DNA from: Glycomyces terrestris
GTDB lineage: Bacteria > Actinomycetota > Actinomycetes > Mycobacteriales > Micromonosporaceae
Length of the DNA stretch: 64,000 bases
Direction of reading: 5' to 3'
NCBI RefSeq assembly: GCF_003933745.1
Contig: NZ_RSEB01000004.1
Coordinates: forward strand, 682,001 to 746,000
Positions within the stretch are counted from its first letter, which is position 1, and each line of letters opens with the position of its first letter. Below, one piece after another: positions 34,622 through 42,930 of this stretch. Below the pieces are notes generated by a model. That model was not told the DNA's origin and did not search any database. It saw only the letters and a program-made list of their open reading frames with translations. The position numbers and the translations under genes are program-made.

Positions 34622-34647
34622 GGGCGGGGCGCCGCGGCGCCCCGCCC
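34622..34647. terminator. 26-bp perfect palindrome between convergent genes
   Basis: GGGCGGGGCGCC and its exact complement form a perfect palindrome between the stops at 34615 (+) and 34650 (-). Confidence 0.7.
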
Positions 34648-34649
34648 GC

Positions 34650-36101
34650 CTACTCGAGGTGGTTGCCGTGGTCGCCGCCCACCGTGAACGGCGTCGAGAC
34701 GCCCTCGTACATCAGGTGGGCCGACAGTCCTTCGAGGACGTGCGACAGGTTGTGGCAGTGGTCCATCCAGATGCCGGGGTTGTCGGCGGTGAAGGCGATC
34801 TCGTACTCCTCGTCGTCGGCGACGTTCAGCGAGTCGATCCACCAGGGACTCCCGGTCGCGGCCACGCCGTCGCGCGAGAGGACGAGCGCGTGGTGGCCGT
34901 GCAGGTGCATCGGGTGGACCTCGCCGCTGCCGTTGGCGATGCGCATGACCACCAGGTCGCCCTCGGCGACCGTGTACATCGGCACGTCGGGGTACAGGCC
35001 GCCGTTCACGGTCCACCACAGGCCCGGCCGGCCGTCGAGGAACCCGGGGCGGCGGCCGATCGCGTACTCGAACACGCGGTCGGCGTCCTCGGCGCTGAGC
35101 GCGGGCGCGGGGGGCGCGGTCCCGTAGTGGAGCGGGTCGAGGATCGCCGCCGGGACGGGGCCCGGCTCGTCGGGGGCGTCGCCGAAGAGCAGGTCCGCGC
35201 CGCCGAGTCCGACGCGCGCGCCGCCCTCGGGCACGGTGAACTCCAGGTCGGCGCGCCCGCCCGCGGTCACGGTGACCGACACGTCCTCGACCTCCTCCGG
35301 GCCCGCGAGGTCGGTGCCGTCGACGGCGGCCAGCCGGAACGGCGCGCCCTCGACCCACGTCTGCATCGGGCCCGCGTCGGTGTTCACCACCCGCACGCGC
35401 ACCCGGTCGCCCGGGGCGGCCGCGACCGCCGTGTCCTCGTCGAGGCCGTTCACGGTGCGGCCGCCGGGGAAGAGGTGCACCACGGCGAGCGCGTCGACCT
35501 CGACCGGGCGCGCCTCGGCGGCCGGGGCGACGACGAGCGCGCCGAACAGGCCGCCGCGCACCTGCTCGTGCGCGACCTGGTGCGAGTGGTACCAGTACGT
35601 GCCCGCCCGGTCGGCGTAGAACCGGTACGTGAACTCCTCCCCCACCGCGACCGCGTTCTGGGTGACCCCGGCGACGCCGTCCATGCCGCCCGGCACGTCG
35701 ACGCCGTGCCAGTGCAGGGTCACGCCGTCGCCGACCGACTCGTTGACCAGGCGCACCTCGACCAGCTGGCCCTGCTCGGCCTCGATCACCGGGCCCGGCG
35801 ACGAGCCGTTGACGCTGTAGCCCTCGACGCGGCGGCCCGAGGGGAGCGTGAACGGGCCCTGCTCGGCGGTGAGGACGACCGACACGTCCGGTGCGGCGCC
35901 GGCGGGCGGGACCAGGGCGTCCACCGGCACGGACACGCCGGCGTGGTGGGCGGGCCCGCCGCCGTGGTCGGCGTAGCCCAGGTCGGTGACCGAGTAGGCG
36001 CCCGGGACCAGGCTCGAGGCCCAGAACCAGGCGAGCGGAGCGAGGACCGCCAGGGAGGCGGCCGCGGCGAAGGCGGTGCGGACGCCTCTACGCGTAGGCA
36101 T
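34650..36101 (-). CDS. Multicopper oxidase
   Basis: 483 residues. An N-terminal hydrophobic helix (about 10-30) anchors or exports it. All four copper-site motifs are visible: HWHGVD, YWYHSH, HPMHLHGHH and HCHNLSHVLEGL, so the type 1 and trinuclear sites look complete. The enzyme oxidises an organic or metal substrate with O2 outside the cell. It is a three-domain laccase/CueO-like length with no Met-rich copper-sensing loop. Its ATG overlaps the 3' end of the upstream small membrane protein gene by 14 bases and has no ribosome site, so translation is probably coupled. Confidence 0.9.
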   Translation of the reverse strand: MPTRRGVRTAFAAAASLAVLAPLAWFWASSLVPGAYSVTDLGYADHGGGPAHHAGVSVPVDALVPPAGAAPDVSVVLTAEQGPFTLPSGRRVEGYSVNGSSPGPVIEAEQGQLVEVRLVNESVGDGVTLHWHGVDVPGGMDGVAGVTQNAVAVGEEFTYRFYADRAGTYWYHSHQVAHEQVRGGLFGALVVAPAAEARPVEVDALAVVHLFPGGRTVNGLDEDTAVAAAPGDRVRVRVVNTDAGPMQTWVEGAPFRLAAVDGTDLAGPEEVEDVSVTVTAGGRADLEFTVPEGGARVGLGGADLLFGDAPDEPGPVPAAILDPLHYGTAPPAPALSAEDADRVFEYAIGRRPGFLDGRPGLWWTVNGGLYPDVPMYTVAEGDLVVMRIANGSGEVHPMHLHGHHALVLSRDGVAATGSPWWIDSLNVADDEEYEIAFTADNPGIWMDHCHNLSHVLEGLSAHLMYEGVSTPFTVGGDHGNHLE

Positions 36102-36546
36102 CCTGGGCCGCCGACGGCTCGGCCGCCGGTCTCCTCGCGCGCACGCCGGTCCAGACGGCGACGGAGAACAGCACGAGCGCGTTGAGGCCGTGGAGCATGC
36201 CGAAGAACGCCGCCTCGTGCCCGAAGATCCCCAGGAAGATCTGGAGCGCCACCAGGGCGGCCACGATGAGCGCGAAGACGACGCCGCGCGGGACCTTCGC
36301 GAAGAACGAGGCGATGAGCAGGAGCAGCGCGATCACGGGGATGACCATCATGCCGTTCATGCCGTGGAGCATGAAGCCGACGACCTCGGGGAACGCGAAC
36401 TCGTCGCTCTCCATGACGGCCTTGTCGAGGACGCCGCCCTCCTGCACCCAGATGCCGAGCCCGGCCACGGCGTACACCATGACGGCGGCCTGGATCGCGA
36501 CTTCGGCGGCGATGACGAAGGCGAGGATGCGGTAGGTGAGTCTCAT
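36088..36546 (-). CDS. Four-span membrane protein coupled to multicopper oxidase
   Basis: 152 residues from the ATG at 36546. Four predicted membrane helices lie at about 5-30, 60-85, 88-108 and 112-135. Polar and metal-friendly residues are clustered: GFMLHGMNGMMVIP and IFGHEAAFFGMLHGLNAL contain His and Met that could bind haem or copper. The repeated xLHGxN motif in two helices suggests an internal two-fold repeat, as in small haem/cytochrome b-like proteins. I do not recognise a named family for certain (possibly DUF6220). It overlaps the multicopper oxidase start, so the two probably work together. Confidence 0.7.
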   Translation of the reverse strand: MRLTYRILAFVIAAEVAIQAAVMVYAVAGLGIWVQEGGVLDKAVMESDEFAFPEVVGFMLHGMNGMMVIPVIALLLLIASFFAKVPRGVVFALIVAALVALQIFLGIFGHEAAFFGMLHGLNALVLFSVAVWTGVRARRPAAEPSAAQDAYA

Positions 36547-36643
36547 GGTGCTGCCCCCAGGGCCTGGACGCGATTCGCTTCTCTGTCCGAATCTACGCCC
36601 GATCACGGCCCTGGTCTGGGGTTTCACCGGCCCCGGCCGGTCC

Positions 36644-36671
36644 GCGGGCGGGCGCGTTCGCGCCCGCCCGC
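36644..36671 (-). terminator. Hairpin after Hsp70-WD40 gene
   Basis: Perfect 13-bp stem (36644-36656 with 36659-36671) and a TT loop, 6 bases beyond the stop at 36677. Confidence 0.7.
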
Positions 36672-36676
36672 CGCGC

Positions 36677-39163
36677 CTACTGGAGGGCCCAGATCTGGAC
36701 GGCGCCGAGCGCGGCGCCGGTGACGGCGACCTTGGTGCCGTCGACCTCGGCGAACACGGCCGACTGGATGAGGTCCTCGCCCTCGTGCGGGGCGAAGATC
36801 TCCCCGAACTGCCGCCCGGTGGACAGGTCGAACATGCTCAGGCCCCGGCTGCCGTGCATGACGGCCACGGGCACCCCGTCGACCTCGGTCACGCCGACCG
36901 CGGTGACCTCCTGGAGCAGCTCCTGGCCCGCGGTGCCGTACGGCTCCCCCGCGGCGAGGTCCCAGGCCTGGACCGAGCCCTCGGCGGTGACCGTGACGCC
37001 GAGGTCCTTCCCGGCCGCGGTGCCGGCCCCGAAGGCGACGACCTCGTAGCTCAACTGGTCGAAGGTGGCGCCGACCGGCTCGCCGGTGGCGAGGTCGGCC
37101 ACGAACACGCGGTTCTCGTAGGTGCCGACGTGGCGCAGGACGCCGCCGACCGCGGCCATGCCGGTGAGGTCGGCGTACGCGGTCGTGACCGAGCCGATGT
37201 CGGCGCCCGTGTAGAGCTGGCGCACCTCGTAGTCGGTGAGGTAGGCGGGCACGCCGTCCCACAGGCCGACCCAGTAGATCGTGTCGTAGCCCGACTCGCG
37301 CTCGTTCACGGGCGCGGCGGGGTCGGCGAGGGGCCAGACGGCCTCGGTCGTGCCGTCGCGGCTGAACGCGATCCACTCGCCGTCGTACTCGAACACCGAG
37401 AGGTGGTCGATCGGGTTCTGGTGGCCGCGGTACTCGTCGATCTTCTCGCCGGTGGTGAGGTCCCAGATGCGGATGATGGCGTCCTCGCCGGCGGAGACGG
37501 CGACCGGGACGGTGCCGATGAACCCCGTGCGGACGGCCGTGACCGCGCCGGTGTGCGCTCCGGCGACGTCGAAGACGAGGTCGCCCTGCTCGGCCTCGGC
37601 GAGGGGCACCGGGCCGCTGCCGCCGCCCGCGTCGGAGGCGGCGTCGCCGCCGCCGTCGTCGGAGGACGCGCCCTGGTCCTCCTCGCTGCTGTGCTCGCTC
37701 GACGGCTGCCCGTCCTCGGCGAGGTCGGCGGAGCCGTCCTCGCGCAGGTACTGGACGCCGATGAGGAGGGCCAGCGCGACGACCACGGCCGCGGCGCCCG
37801 CGCCGACGGTGGTCAGGCCCTGCTTCGTCCTGATCCACGGCGTCGGCGGCGGCGCGGGGTATCCGGGGGCCTGCGGCGGGTACGGGCCGGTCGGCGCGCC
37901 GGGCGGGACCATGGCGGGCTGGGTGACCGGGCCGGGCGCGCTCGGGACCGCCTGCGGCGTGCGGGGCGCGGACGGCGGCGGGAGCGGCATCGTCTGGTTC
38001 GTCGCGGGCACCGGCGAGGGCGCGGGGGCCGGCGGCGCGGTCTGCGGGGGCAGGGCCGGGCTGGGGACCGAGACGGGGGTGCTGACGGTGTGCTGGGCGA
38101 CCAGGCCGCCTTCGGAGACGGCGAGTTCGGGCTGCTCGATGGCGGCCGCGGCGATGCCGAGGTCGCGGTGCAGCTGGGTGGCGACCAGGGGCATGCGGCT
38201 GGCGGCGCCGACGAGGAAGAGGCCGGCGATCTGCTCGGGGCCGAGCCCGGACTCGCGGACGACGCCCTGGGTGACGCGGATGGTGCGGGCCACGAGCGGG
38301 GCGCAGACGCGCTCGACCTCGTCGCGGGTGAGGTGGGCGTCGACGTCGAGGAGGGGGATGGTCAGGTCGGTGGAGGCCGAGCGGGACAGGCGCTCCTTCG
38401 CTTGGCGCACCTCCTCCATGAAGGCGGTGCGGTGGCGCAGGTCGGCGGGCTCGGTGGGGGCGGTGAGGCGGGTCCAGCGCTCGTCGCCGGGCTGGACGCT
38501 GGCGGCGAGGTGCTCGGCGAGGGCCTGGTCGAAGTCGAGGCCGCCGAGGTCGTCGGCGCCGTCGACGGCGAGGACGTCGAAGCCGGTCGCGCTGCGGCGC
38601 AGGACGGTGGCGTCGACGGTGCCGCCGCCGAGGTCGTAGACGACGACGCCGGAGCCGGGCGGGACGTCGGCGCCGAGGGTCTCCACGAAGTAGGACGCGG
38701 CGGCGACCGGTTCGGCGACGAGGTCGACCTGGCCGAGGCCGGCGGCCGCGGCGGCGTCGGCGACGACGTGGCGGCGGGTCGGGCCCCAGGCGGCGGGCAC
38801 GGTGACGGTGACCGGGCCGAGGGCGCCGAGGGTGTGCTCGCACTCGCGGGCGACGCGGGCGAGGACGGCGGCGATCACGCTCGTCACGGGGATCTCGGTG
38901 TCGCCCAGGAGGATCGACTCGTCGTCGATGCGGCGCTTCGGGTTGGGCTCGAACCGCTCCGGGCGGCGGCGTCCGGAGTGGACGGCGTCGGCGCCGACGA
39001 CCGGGCCGCCCTCGTCGTCGATGAACACCGCGCTGGGCAGCTGCGGCGAGCCGTCGAACAGCTGCTGGTGGACCCGGCCGTCGGCGCGCCGGATGGTCGC
39101 GACCGTATGGGAGGTGCCGAAGTCGACGCTGATCGCGGCGGGTCGGGGGCTGGAGAAGGACAT
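36677..39163 (-). CDS. Hsp70-like ATPase fused through a membrane span to a WD40-like propeller
   Basis: 828 residues. Residues 1-360 form an actin/Hsp70 ATPase: VDFGTSHTVATI (phosphate 1), VVYDLGGGTVDATVL (phosphate 2) and GLFLVGAASRMPLV (adenosine). No Hsp70 substrate-binding domain follows. Residues 365-460 are Pro-rich; about 463-483 is a membrane helix (VGAGAAAVVVALALLIGVQ); a Ser/Asp/Glu-rich spacer follows. Residues 530-828 are beta-propeller-like, with repeats such as AVSAGEDAIIRIWDLTTGE and AWDLAAGEPYG. The ATPase should be cytoplasmic and the propeller outside. Function unknown; a transmembrane sensor or scaffold is inference. It is divergent from a two-component system 89 bp away. 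TAGAGT 6 nt upstream marks a leaderless start. Confidence 0.85.
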   Translation of the reverse strand: MSFSSPRPAAISVDFGTSHTVATIRRADGRVHQQLFDGSPQLPSAVFIDDEGGPVVGADAVHSGRRRPERFEPNPKRRIDDESILLGDTEIPVTSVIAAVLARVARECEHTLGALGPVTVTVPAAWGPTRRHVVADAAAAAGLGQVDLVAEPVAAASYFVETLGADVPPGSGVVVYDLGGGTVDATVLRRSATGFDVLAVDGADDLGGLDFDQALAEHLAASVQPGDERWTRLTAPTEPADLRHRTAFMEEVRQAKERLSRSASTDLTIPLLDVDAHLTRDEVERVCAPLVARTIRVTQGVVRESGLGPEQIAGLFLVGAASRMPLVATQLHRDLGIAAAAIEQPELAVSEGGLVAQHTVSTPVSVPSPALPPQTAPPAPAPSPVPATNQTMPLPPPSAPRTPQAVPSAPGPVTQPAMVPPGAPTGPYPPQAPGYPAPPPTPWIRTKQGLTTVGAGAAAVVVALALLIGVQYLREDGSADLAEDGQPSSEHSSEEDQGASSDDGGGDAASDAGGGSGPVPLAEAEQGDLVFDVAGAHTGAVTAVRTGFIGTVPVAVSAGEDAIIRIWDLTTGEKIDEYRGHQNPIDHLSVFEYDGEWIAFSRDGTTEAVWPLADPAAPVNERESGYDTIYWVGLWDGVPAYLTDYEVRQLYTGADIGSVTTAYADLTGMAAVGGVLRHVGTYENRVFVADLATGEPVGATFDQLSYEVVAFGAGTAAGKDLGVTVTAEGSVQAWDLAAGEPYGTAGQELLQEVTAVGVTEVDGVPVAVMHGSRGLSMFDLSTGRQFGEIFAPHEGEDLIQSAVFAEVDGTKVAVTGAALGAVQIWALQ

Positions 39164-39169
39164 GCGGTC

Positions 39170-39175
39170 ACTCTA
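39170..39175 (-). promoter_or_regulatory. Leaderless -10 box of Hsp70-WD40 gene
   Basis: TAGAGT on the minus strand, 6 nt before the ATG at 39163. Confidence 0.55.
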
Positions 39176-39252
39176 ATGACCTGGGGCCAGCGCGAATCCG
39201 CTAGGGAACCCTGGAGTCCCCTGCGGCCGGAGGGGGCTGCGAGAATTCCTCA

Positions 39253-40386
39253 GTGGGGATTCAGACGCAGCTGCGCCGCGCGAACACGGTGTTCCGGTTC
39301 GTCGCCCTGGGCTACCCGGTCCTGTTCGGGGCGCTCGCGTTCGACGCGCTCGCGCGCCCCCTGTGGGCGGCGCTGCTGGTGGCGGTGCTGCTCGGCTGGA
39401 CGTGGCTGGCGACCGAGTGGTACCGGCGGCGCGGGTACGAGGCGGCGGCGCTGTACGCCGACCTCGGGGTGACCGTGGCCGCGGTGGCGGCCTCGGCGTG
39501 GGCGCTGGACGCGGGCGGCGAGGTGCCGATCTCGGTGGGGCCGTGGATGGCCGGGGCGGTGCTCGCGTGGGCGGCGGCCTGGGGCCGGCGGTCGGGCGCG
39601 ATCGCGGGCGCGGTCGTGTCGGTCGCGGGGATGCTCTTCAGGGGCGGCGTGCACTCCAGCACCGTGAACGAGACGGTCCTCCTGGTGCTCACCGGGTTCG
39701 CGGCCGGGCACCTGGTGCGGCTGGGGGTCGCGGCGGAGCAGCGGATGCGGGAGGCCGCCGAGCGCAGTGCGGCGGCGCGCGAACGAGAGCGGCTGGCCCG
39801 CGACATCCACGACTCGGTGCTCCAGGTGCTGGCGCTGGTGCAGCGGCGCGGCAGCGAGATCGGCGGCGAGGCGGCCGAGCTGGGGCGGCTCGCCGGGCGC
39901 CAGGAGGAGGCGCTGCGGGCGCTCGTGCGCTCCGCGTCGTACCGGCGGCCGCTCGACGGGCAGCGGGACCTGCGCGAGCTGCTCGGGCGGCACGAGGGGC
40001 CGGAGGTGACCGTGGCGGCGCCGGCGACGCCGGTGCTGCTGCCGGCCGAGACCGCGCGGCAGTTCGCGGCCGCGGTGGCGAGCGCGGTCGACAATGTGCG
40101 GGAGCACTGCCCGGAGGCGACCCGGGTGTGGCTGCTGGTCGAGGACGAGGGGGACGCGGTCCAGGTGAGCGTGCGCGACGACGGTCCCGGGTTCGCGCCC
40201 GGGCGGCTGGAGGAGGCCGCGGCCGAGGGGCGCCTCGGTGTGGCGCAGTCGATCCGGGGCCGGATCAGGGAGCTGGGCGGCGCGGTCGGGATCGTCTCGG
40301 CGCCTGGAGCGGGCACGGAGGTGGAGATGCGGGTGCCGCGGACCGCGGGGGGAGGTGCCGGTGGCGACGCTCGTCGTGGTCGATGA
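39253..40386 (+). CDS. MacS-type sensor histidine kinase
   Basis: 377 residues from the GTG at 39253. Residues 15-160 hold about five membrane helices (DUF5931-like sensor with very short loops). The HisKA_3 segment RERERLARDIHDSVLQVLAL contains the phosphorylated His186. The HATPase domain (about 245-365) has DNVREHCPEATR (an N-box variant with Asn), RDDGPGF and GLG-like features reduced to RLGVAQSIRGR. It should autophosphorylate and pass phosphate to the response regulator, whose start lies inside this gene. The signal is unknown; membrane or cell-envelope state is likely, as no external domain exists. Confidence 0.88.
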   Translation: MGIQTQLRRANTVFRFVALGYPVLFGALAFDALARPLWAALLVAVLLGWTWLATEWYRRRGYEAAALYADLGVTVAAVAASAWALDAGGEVPISVGPWMAGAVLAWAAAWGRRSGAIAGAVVSVAGMLFRGGVHSSTVNETVLLVLTGFAAGHLVRLGVAAEQRMREAAERSAAARERERLARDIHDSVLQVLALVQRRGSEIGGEAAELGRLAGRQEEALRALVRSASYRRPLDGQRDLRELLGRHEGPEVTVAAPATPVLLPAETARQFAAAVASAVDNVREHCPEATRVWLLVEDEGDAVQVSVRDDGPGFAPGRLEEAAAEGRLGVAQSIRGRIRELGGAVGIVSAPGAGTEVEMRVPRTAGGGAGGDARRGR

Positions 40387-40999
40387 CCATCCTATTTGGA
40401 GAGAGGCGATCAGCCGGGACCTGACGGGGGCCGGGCACCGGGTGCTCGCCGTGTTCGGGGAGGGCCGGGCCGCGCTGGAGGGCATCCGCTCGCTGCGCCC
40501 CGACGTGGCGATCCTCGACCTCCAGCTGCCGGACCTGTCCGGGGTGGCGGTGCTCCAGGGCCTGGGCGAGGACTGCCCGACCGCGGTGCTGGTGCTGTCG
40601 GCCAGCGGCGAGTCCTCGGACGTGCTGGAGGCGATCAAGGCCGGGGCGCGCGGCTACCTCGTCAAGTCGGCCTCGCCCGCCGAGCTCGCCGAGGCGGTCG
40701 AGCGGGTGGCGGCCGGGGACGCGGTGTTCACGCCCGGCCTGGCCGGCCTCGTCCTCGGCGAGTACCGGCGGCTGGCGAACGCGCCCGAGCCCGAGGAGCG
40801 CCCGCGCCTGTCCGACCGCGAGACCGAGGTGCTGCGCCTGGTGGCGAAGGGCCTGGGGTACAAGGAGATCGCCGCCCGGCTGACGCTGTCGCCGCGGACC
40901 GTGCAGAACCACGTGCAGCACATCCTCTCCAAGCTCCAGCTGCACAACCGGGCCCAGCTGGTGCGGTACGCGATCGAGCAGGGCATCGACGGGGACTGA
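40361..40999 (+). CDS. NarL/LuxR-type response regulator
   Basis: 212 residues. The receiver domain has DD8-9 (VVVDDHPIWREA), phosphoacceptor Asp53 in AILDLQLPD, and Lys in GYLVKSASP. The LuxR HTH (about 140-205: LSDRETEVLRLVAKGLGYKEI and LSPRTVQNHVQHI) binds DNA. The GTG at 40361 has GGGAGG 5 nt upstream and lies 26 bases inside the kinase gene, giving tight co-translation. The ketosynthase-fusion gene begins 71 bp downstream on the same strand and may be its target or part of the same operon. Confidence 0.9.
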   Translation: MATLVVVDDHPIWREAISRDLTGAGHRVLAVFGEGRAALEGIRSLRPDVAILDLQLPDLSGVAVLQGLGEDCPTAVLVLSASGESSDVLEAIKAGARGYLVKSASPAELAEAVERVAAGDAVFTPGLAGLVLGEYRRLANAPEPEERPRLSDRETEVLRLVAKGLGYKEIAARLTLSPRTVQNHVQHILSKLQLHNRAQLVRYAIEQGIDGD

Positions 41000-41070
41000 G
41001 TACTTTCGCCCCCGCGAAATGAGCGATCCAGCCGATGCGCCGCGACGGCGGCATGGGGCTGAATGGAGGC

Positions 41071-42930
41071 ATGAACGCCTTCATCACCGCCGCCGGGGCG
41101 TACCTCCCCGGGGACCCGGTCGGCAACGACGAGATCGCCGCGCGCCTCGGCGGCGTGGACGCGCGCGGGGACCGGCTGCGCCGGCGCATCCTCGCCGCCA
41201 ACGGGATCGCCAAGCGCCACTACGCGCTCGACGAGCGCGGCCGCACCACCGAGCTGAACGAGGAGCTCGCCGCGGCCGCCCTGAAGTCCATGCTGGACGA
41301 CCGCGGGCTGGCCCCCGCCGACCTCGACATGCTCGCCACCGCGACCACCCAGGGCGACCTCCTCGTCCCCGGATTCGCGTCGATGGTCCACGGCCGCATC
41401 GGCGGCGGGCCGATGCAGCTGCTGTCCGCCGCGGGGGTGTGCGCCTCCAGCCTCGCGGCCCTCGACGCCGCCGTCGCGAAGGTCCGCCTCGGCGACCGGG
41501 AGCGCGCCGCCGTCGTCGGCAGCGAACTCGCGTCGCGGTGGCTGCGGGCCTCCCGGTTCAACGGCGCGCCCGCGAAGGGCGGCGGGGGCGGCGACACCGA
41601 CGCGCACTTCCTGCGGTGGATGCTCTCGGACGGGGCCGGGTCGGTCCTGGTCGAGTCCCGGCCGCGCGCCGACCGGCCCTCCCTGCGCGTGGACTGGGTC
41701 CGCACCGTCTCGCTCGCGCACGAGCACGAGGTGTGCATGCGCGCCGGCACCGCCGACGCCGGCACCCCCGCCGCCGGGCGCACCTGGCAGGACATGGGCA
41801 GCGCCGCCGCGGCCGAGCAGGCCGGGATGATGCTGCTGCGCCAGGACACCTCGGCGCTCGGCGCGCTCGCCGAAGCGGGCCTGAAGGAGTTCGCGTCCCT
41901 CGCGCGGCAGGGGCTCATCGATCTCAAGCGCCTCGACCACGTCCTGTGCCACTACTCGACGAACGCGTTCCGCGACATCGTCTTCGACCAGCTCGCCGCC
42001 ACCGGCGCGCAGATCGACACCGGCCGCTGGTTCTCGAACCTGGAGACGCGCGGGAACACCGGGGCCGCCTCGATCTTCATCGCCCTCGAGGAGTGCTGGC
42101 GGACCGGGCGGTTCGAGCCGGGCCAGACCGTGCTCCTCGCCGTCCCCGAGTCGGGCCGGTTCTCCTTCGGGTTCGCGCACCTGACGTGCGTGGCGCCCGA
42201 AGCGGCGCAACCGGTCCAGGTCCAGGTGCCGGAGCGGGCGGCCGCGCCCGTCCACGAGCCGGTCCCGACCTCGGACGGGAACGTGTTCGCGCGCCTCGAC
42301 GCGGTGTGGGAGGACTTCGAGCGGCGCCTCGACGCCGTCCCGGTCCTGCGCCGCCTCCACGCCGGGGAGTCCACACTGGAGGACTACCTGCGGCTGCTGT
42401 TCAACCTGCGCCAGCAGGTCGCCGACGGGGCCCGGTGGATCTCCCGCGCCGCCTCGAACTTCTCGGTCGACCTGTTCGACCTGCGCAGCGCCGCCATCGG
42501 GCACGCCGCCGAGGAGCACCGCGACTTCATGATGATCGAGCGCGACTACGCCGCCTGCGGCGGCTCGATCGAGGCGATCCGCGCGGGCCGCAAGAACATC
42601 GGGTCCGAGGCGCTCTCGGCGTACATGTTCCACGCCGCCTCGCAGCCCGACCCGATCGGGCTGCTCGGGGCCATGTTCGTCATCGAGGGCCTCGGCACCG
42701 GCAAGGCCGCCGCCTGGGCCGCGCAGTTCAAGGAGCAGCTCGGCCTGCGCGACGACCAGGTGAGCTTCCTGGCCTACCACGGGGAGGCCGACGACGACCA
42801 CTTCGCGAAGCTCCAGGCGATCCTCGCCTCCCCGCGCGTCGACGCCGCCGCGGCCGACGCGATCGTCTCCACCGCGAAGGTGGTGGCGCGCCTGTACGCG
42901 CTCCAGCTCGAAGAACTCGACAATGTCTGA
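41071..42930 (+). CDS. Ketosynthase III fused to a haem-oxygenase-like di-iron protein domain
   Basis: 619 residues from the ATG at 41071. Residues 1-375 are a beta-ketoacyl-ACP synthase III (FabH/OleA-like) with an apparently complete Cys-His-Asn triad: Cys124 (AAGVCASSL), His294 (VLCHYSTNAF), Asn329 (GNTGAAS). After a Pro-rich linker (380-402), residues 405-615 are all-helical and resemble TenA/haem-oxygenase-like iron-containing redox enzymes. Candidate iron ligands lie in GHAAEEHRDFMMIE (478-490), FVIEGLG (Glu539) and AYHGEADDDHF (569-578). Condensation of acyl thioesters followed by oxidative tailoring is plausible, but unproven. The overlapping downstream gene is its obvious partner. 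The start is uncertain: GGAGG is only 1 nt before this ATG, and ATGs at 41053 and 41035 are in frame. Confidence 0.8.
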   Translation: MNAFITAAGAYLPGDPVGNDEIAARLGGVDARGDRLRRRILAANGIAKRHYALDERGRTTELNEELAAAALKSMLDDRGLAPADLDMLATATTQGDLLVPGFASMVHGRIGGGPMQLLSAAGVCASSLAALDAAVAKVRLGDRERAAVVGSELASRWLRASRFNGAPAKGGGGGDTDAHFLRWMLSDGAGSVLVESRPRADRPSLRVDWVRTVSLAHEHEVCMRAGTADAGTPAAGRTWQDMGSAAAAEQAGMMLLRQDTSALGALAEAGLKEFASLARQGLIDLKRLDHVLCHYSTNAFRDIVFDQLAATGAQIDTGRWFSNLETRGNTGAASIFIALEECWRTGRFEPGQTVLLAVPESGRFSFGFAHLTCVAPEAAQPVQVQVPERAAAPVHEPVPTSDGNVFARLDAVWEDFERRLDAVPVLRRLHAGESTLEDYLRLLFNLRQQVADGARWISRAASNFSVDLFDLRSAAIGHAAEEHRDFMMIERDYAACGGSIEAIRAGRKNIGSEALSAYMFHAASQPDPIGLLGAMFVIEGLGTGKAAAWAAQFKEQLGLRDDQVSFLAYHGEADDDHFAKLQAILASPRVDAAAADAIVSTAKVVARLYALQLEELDNV

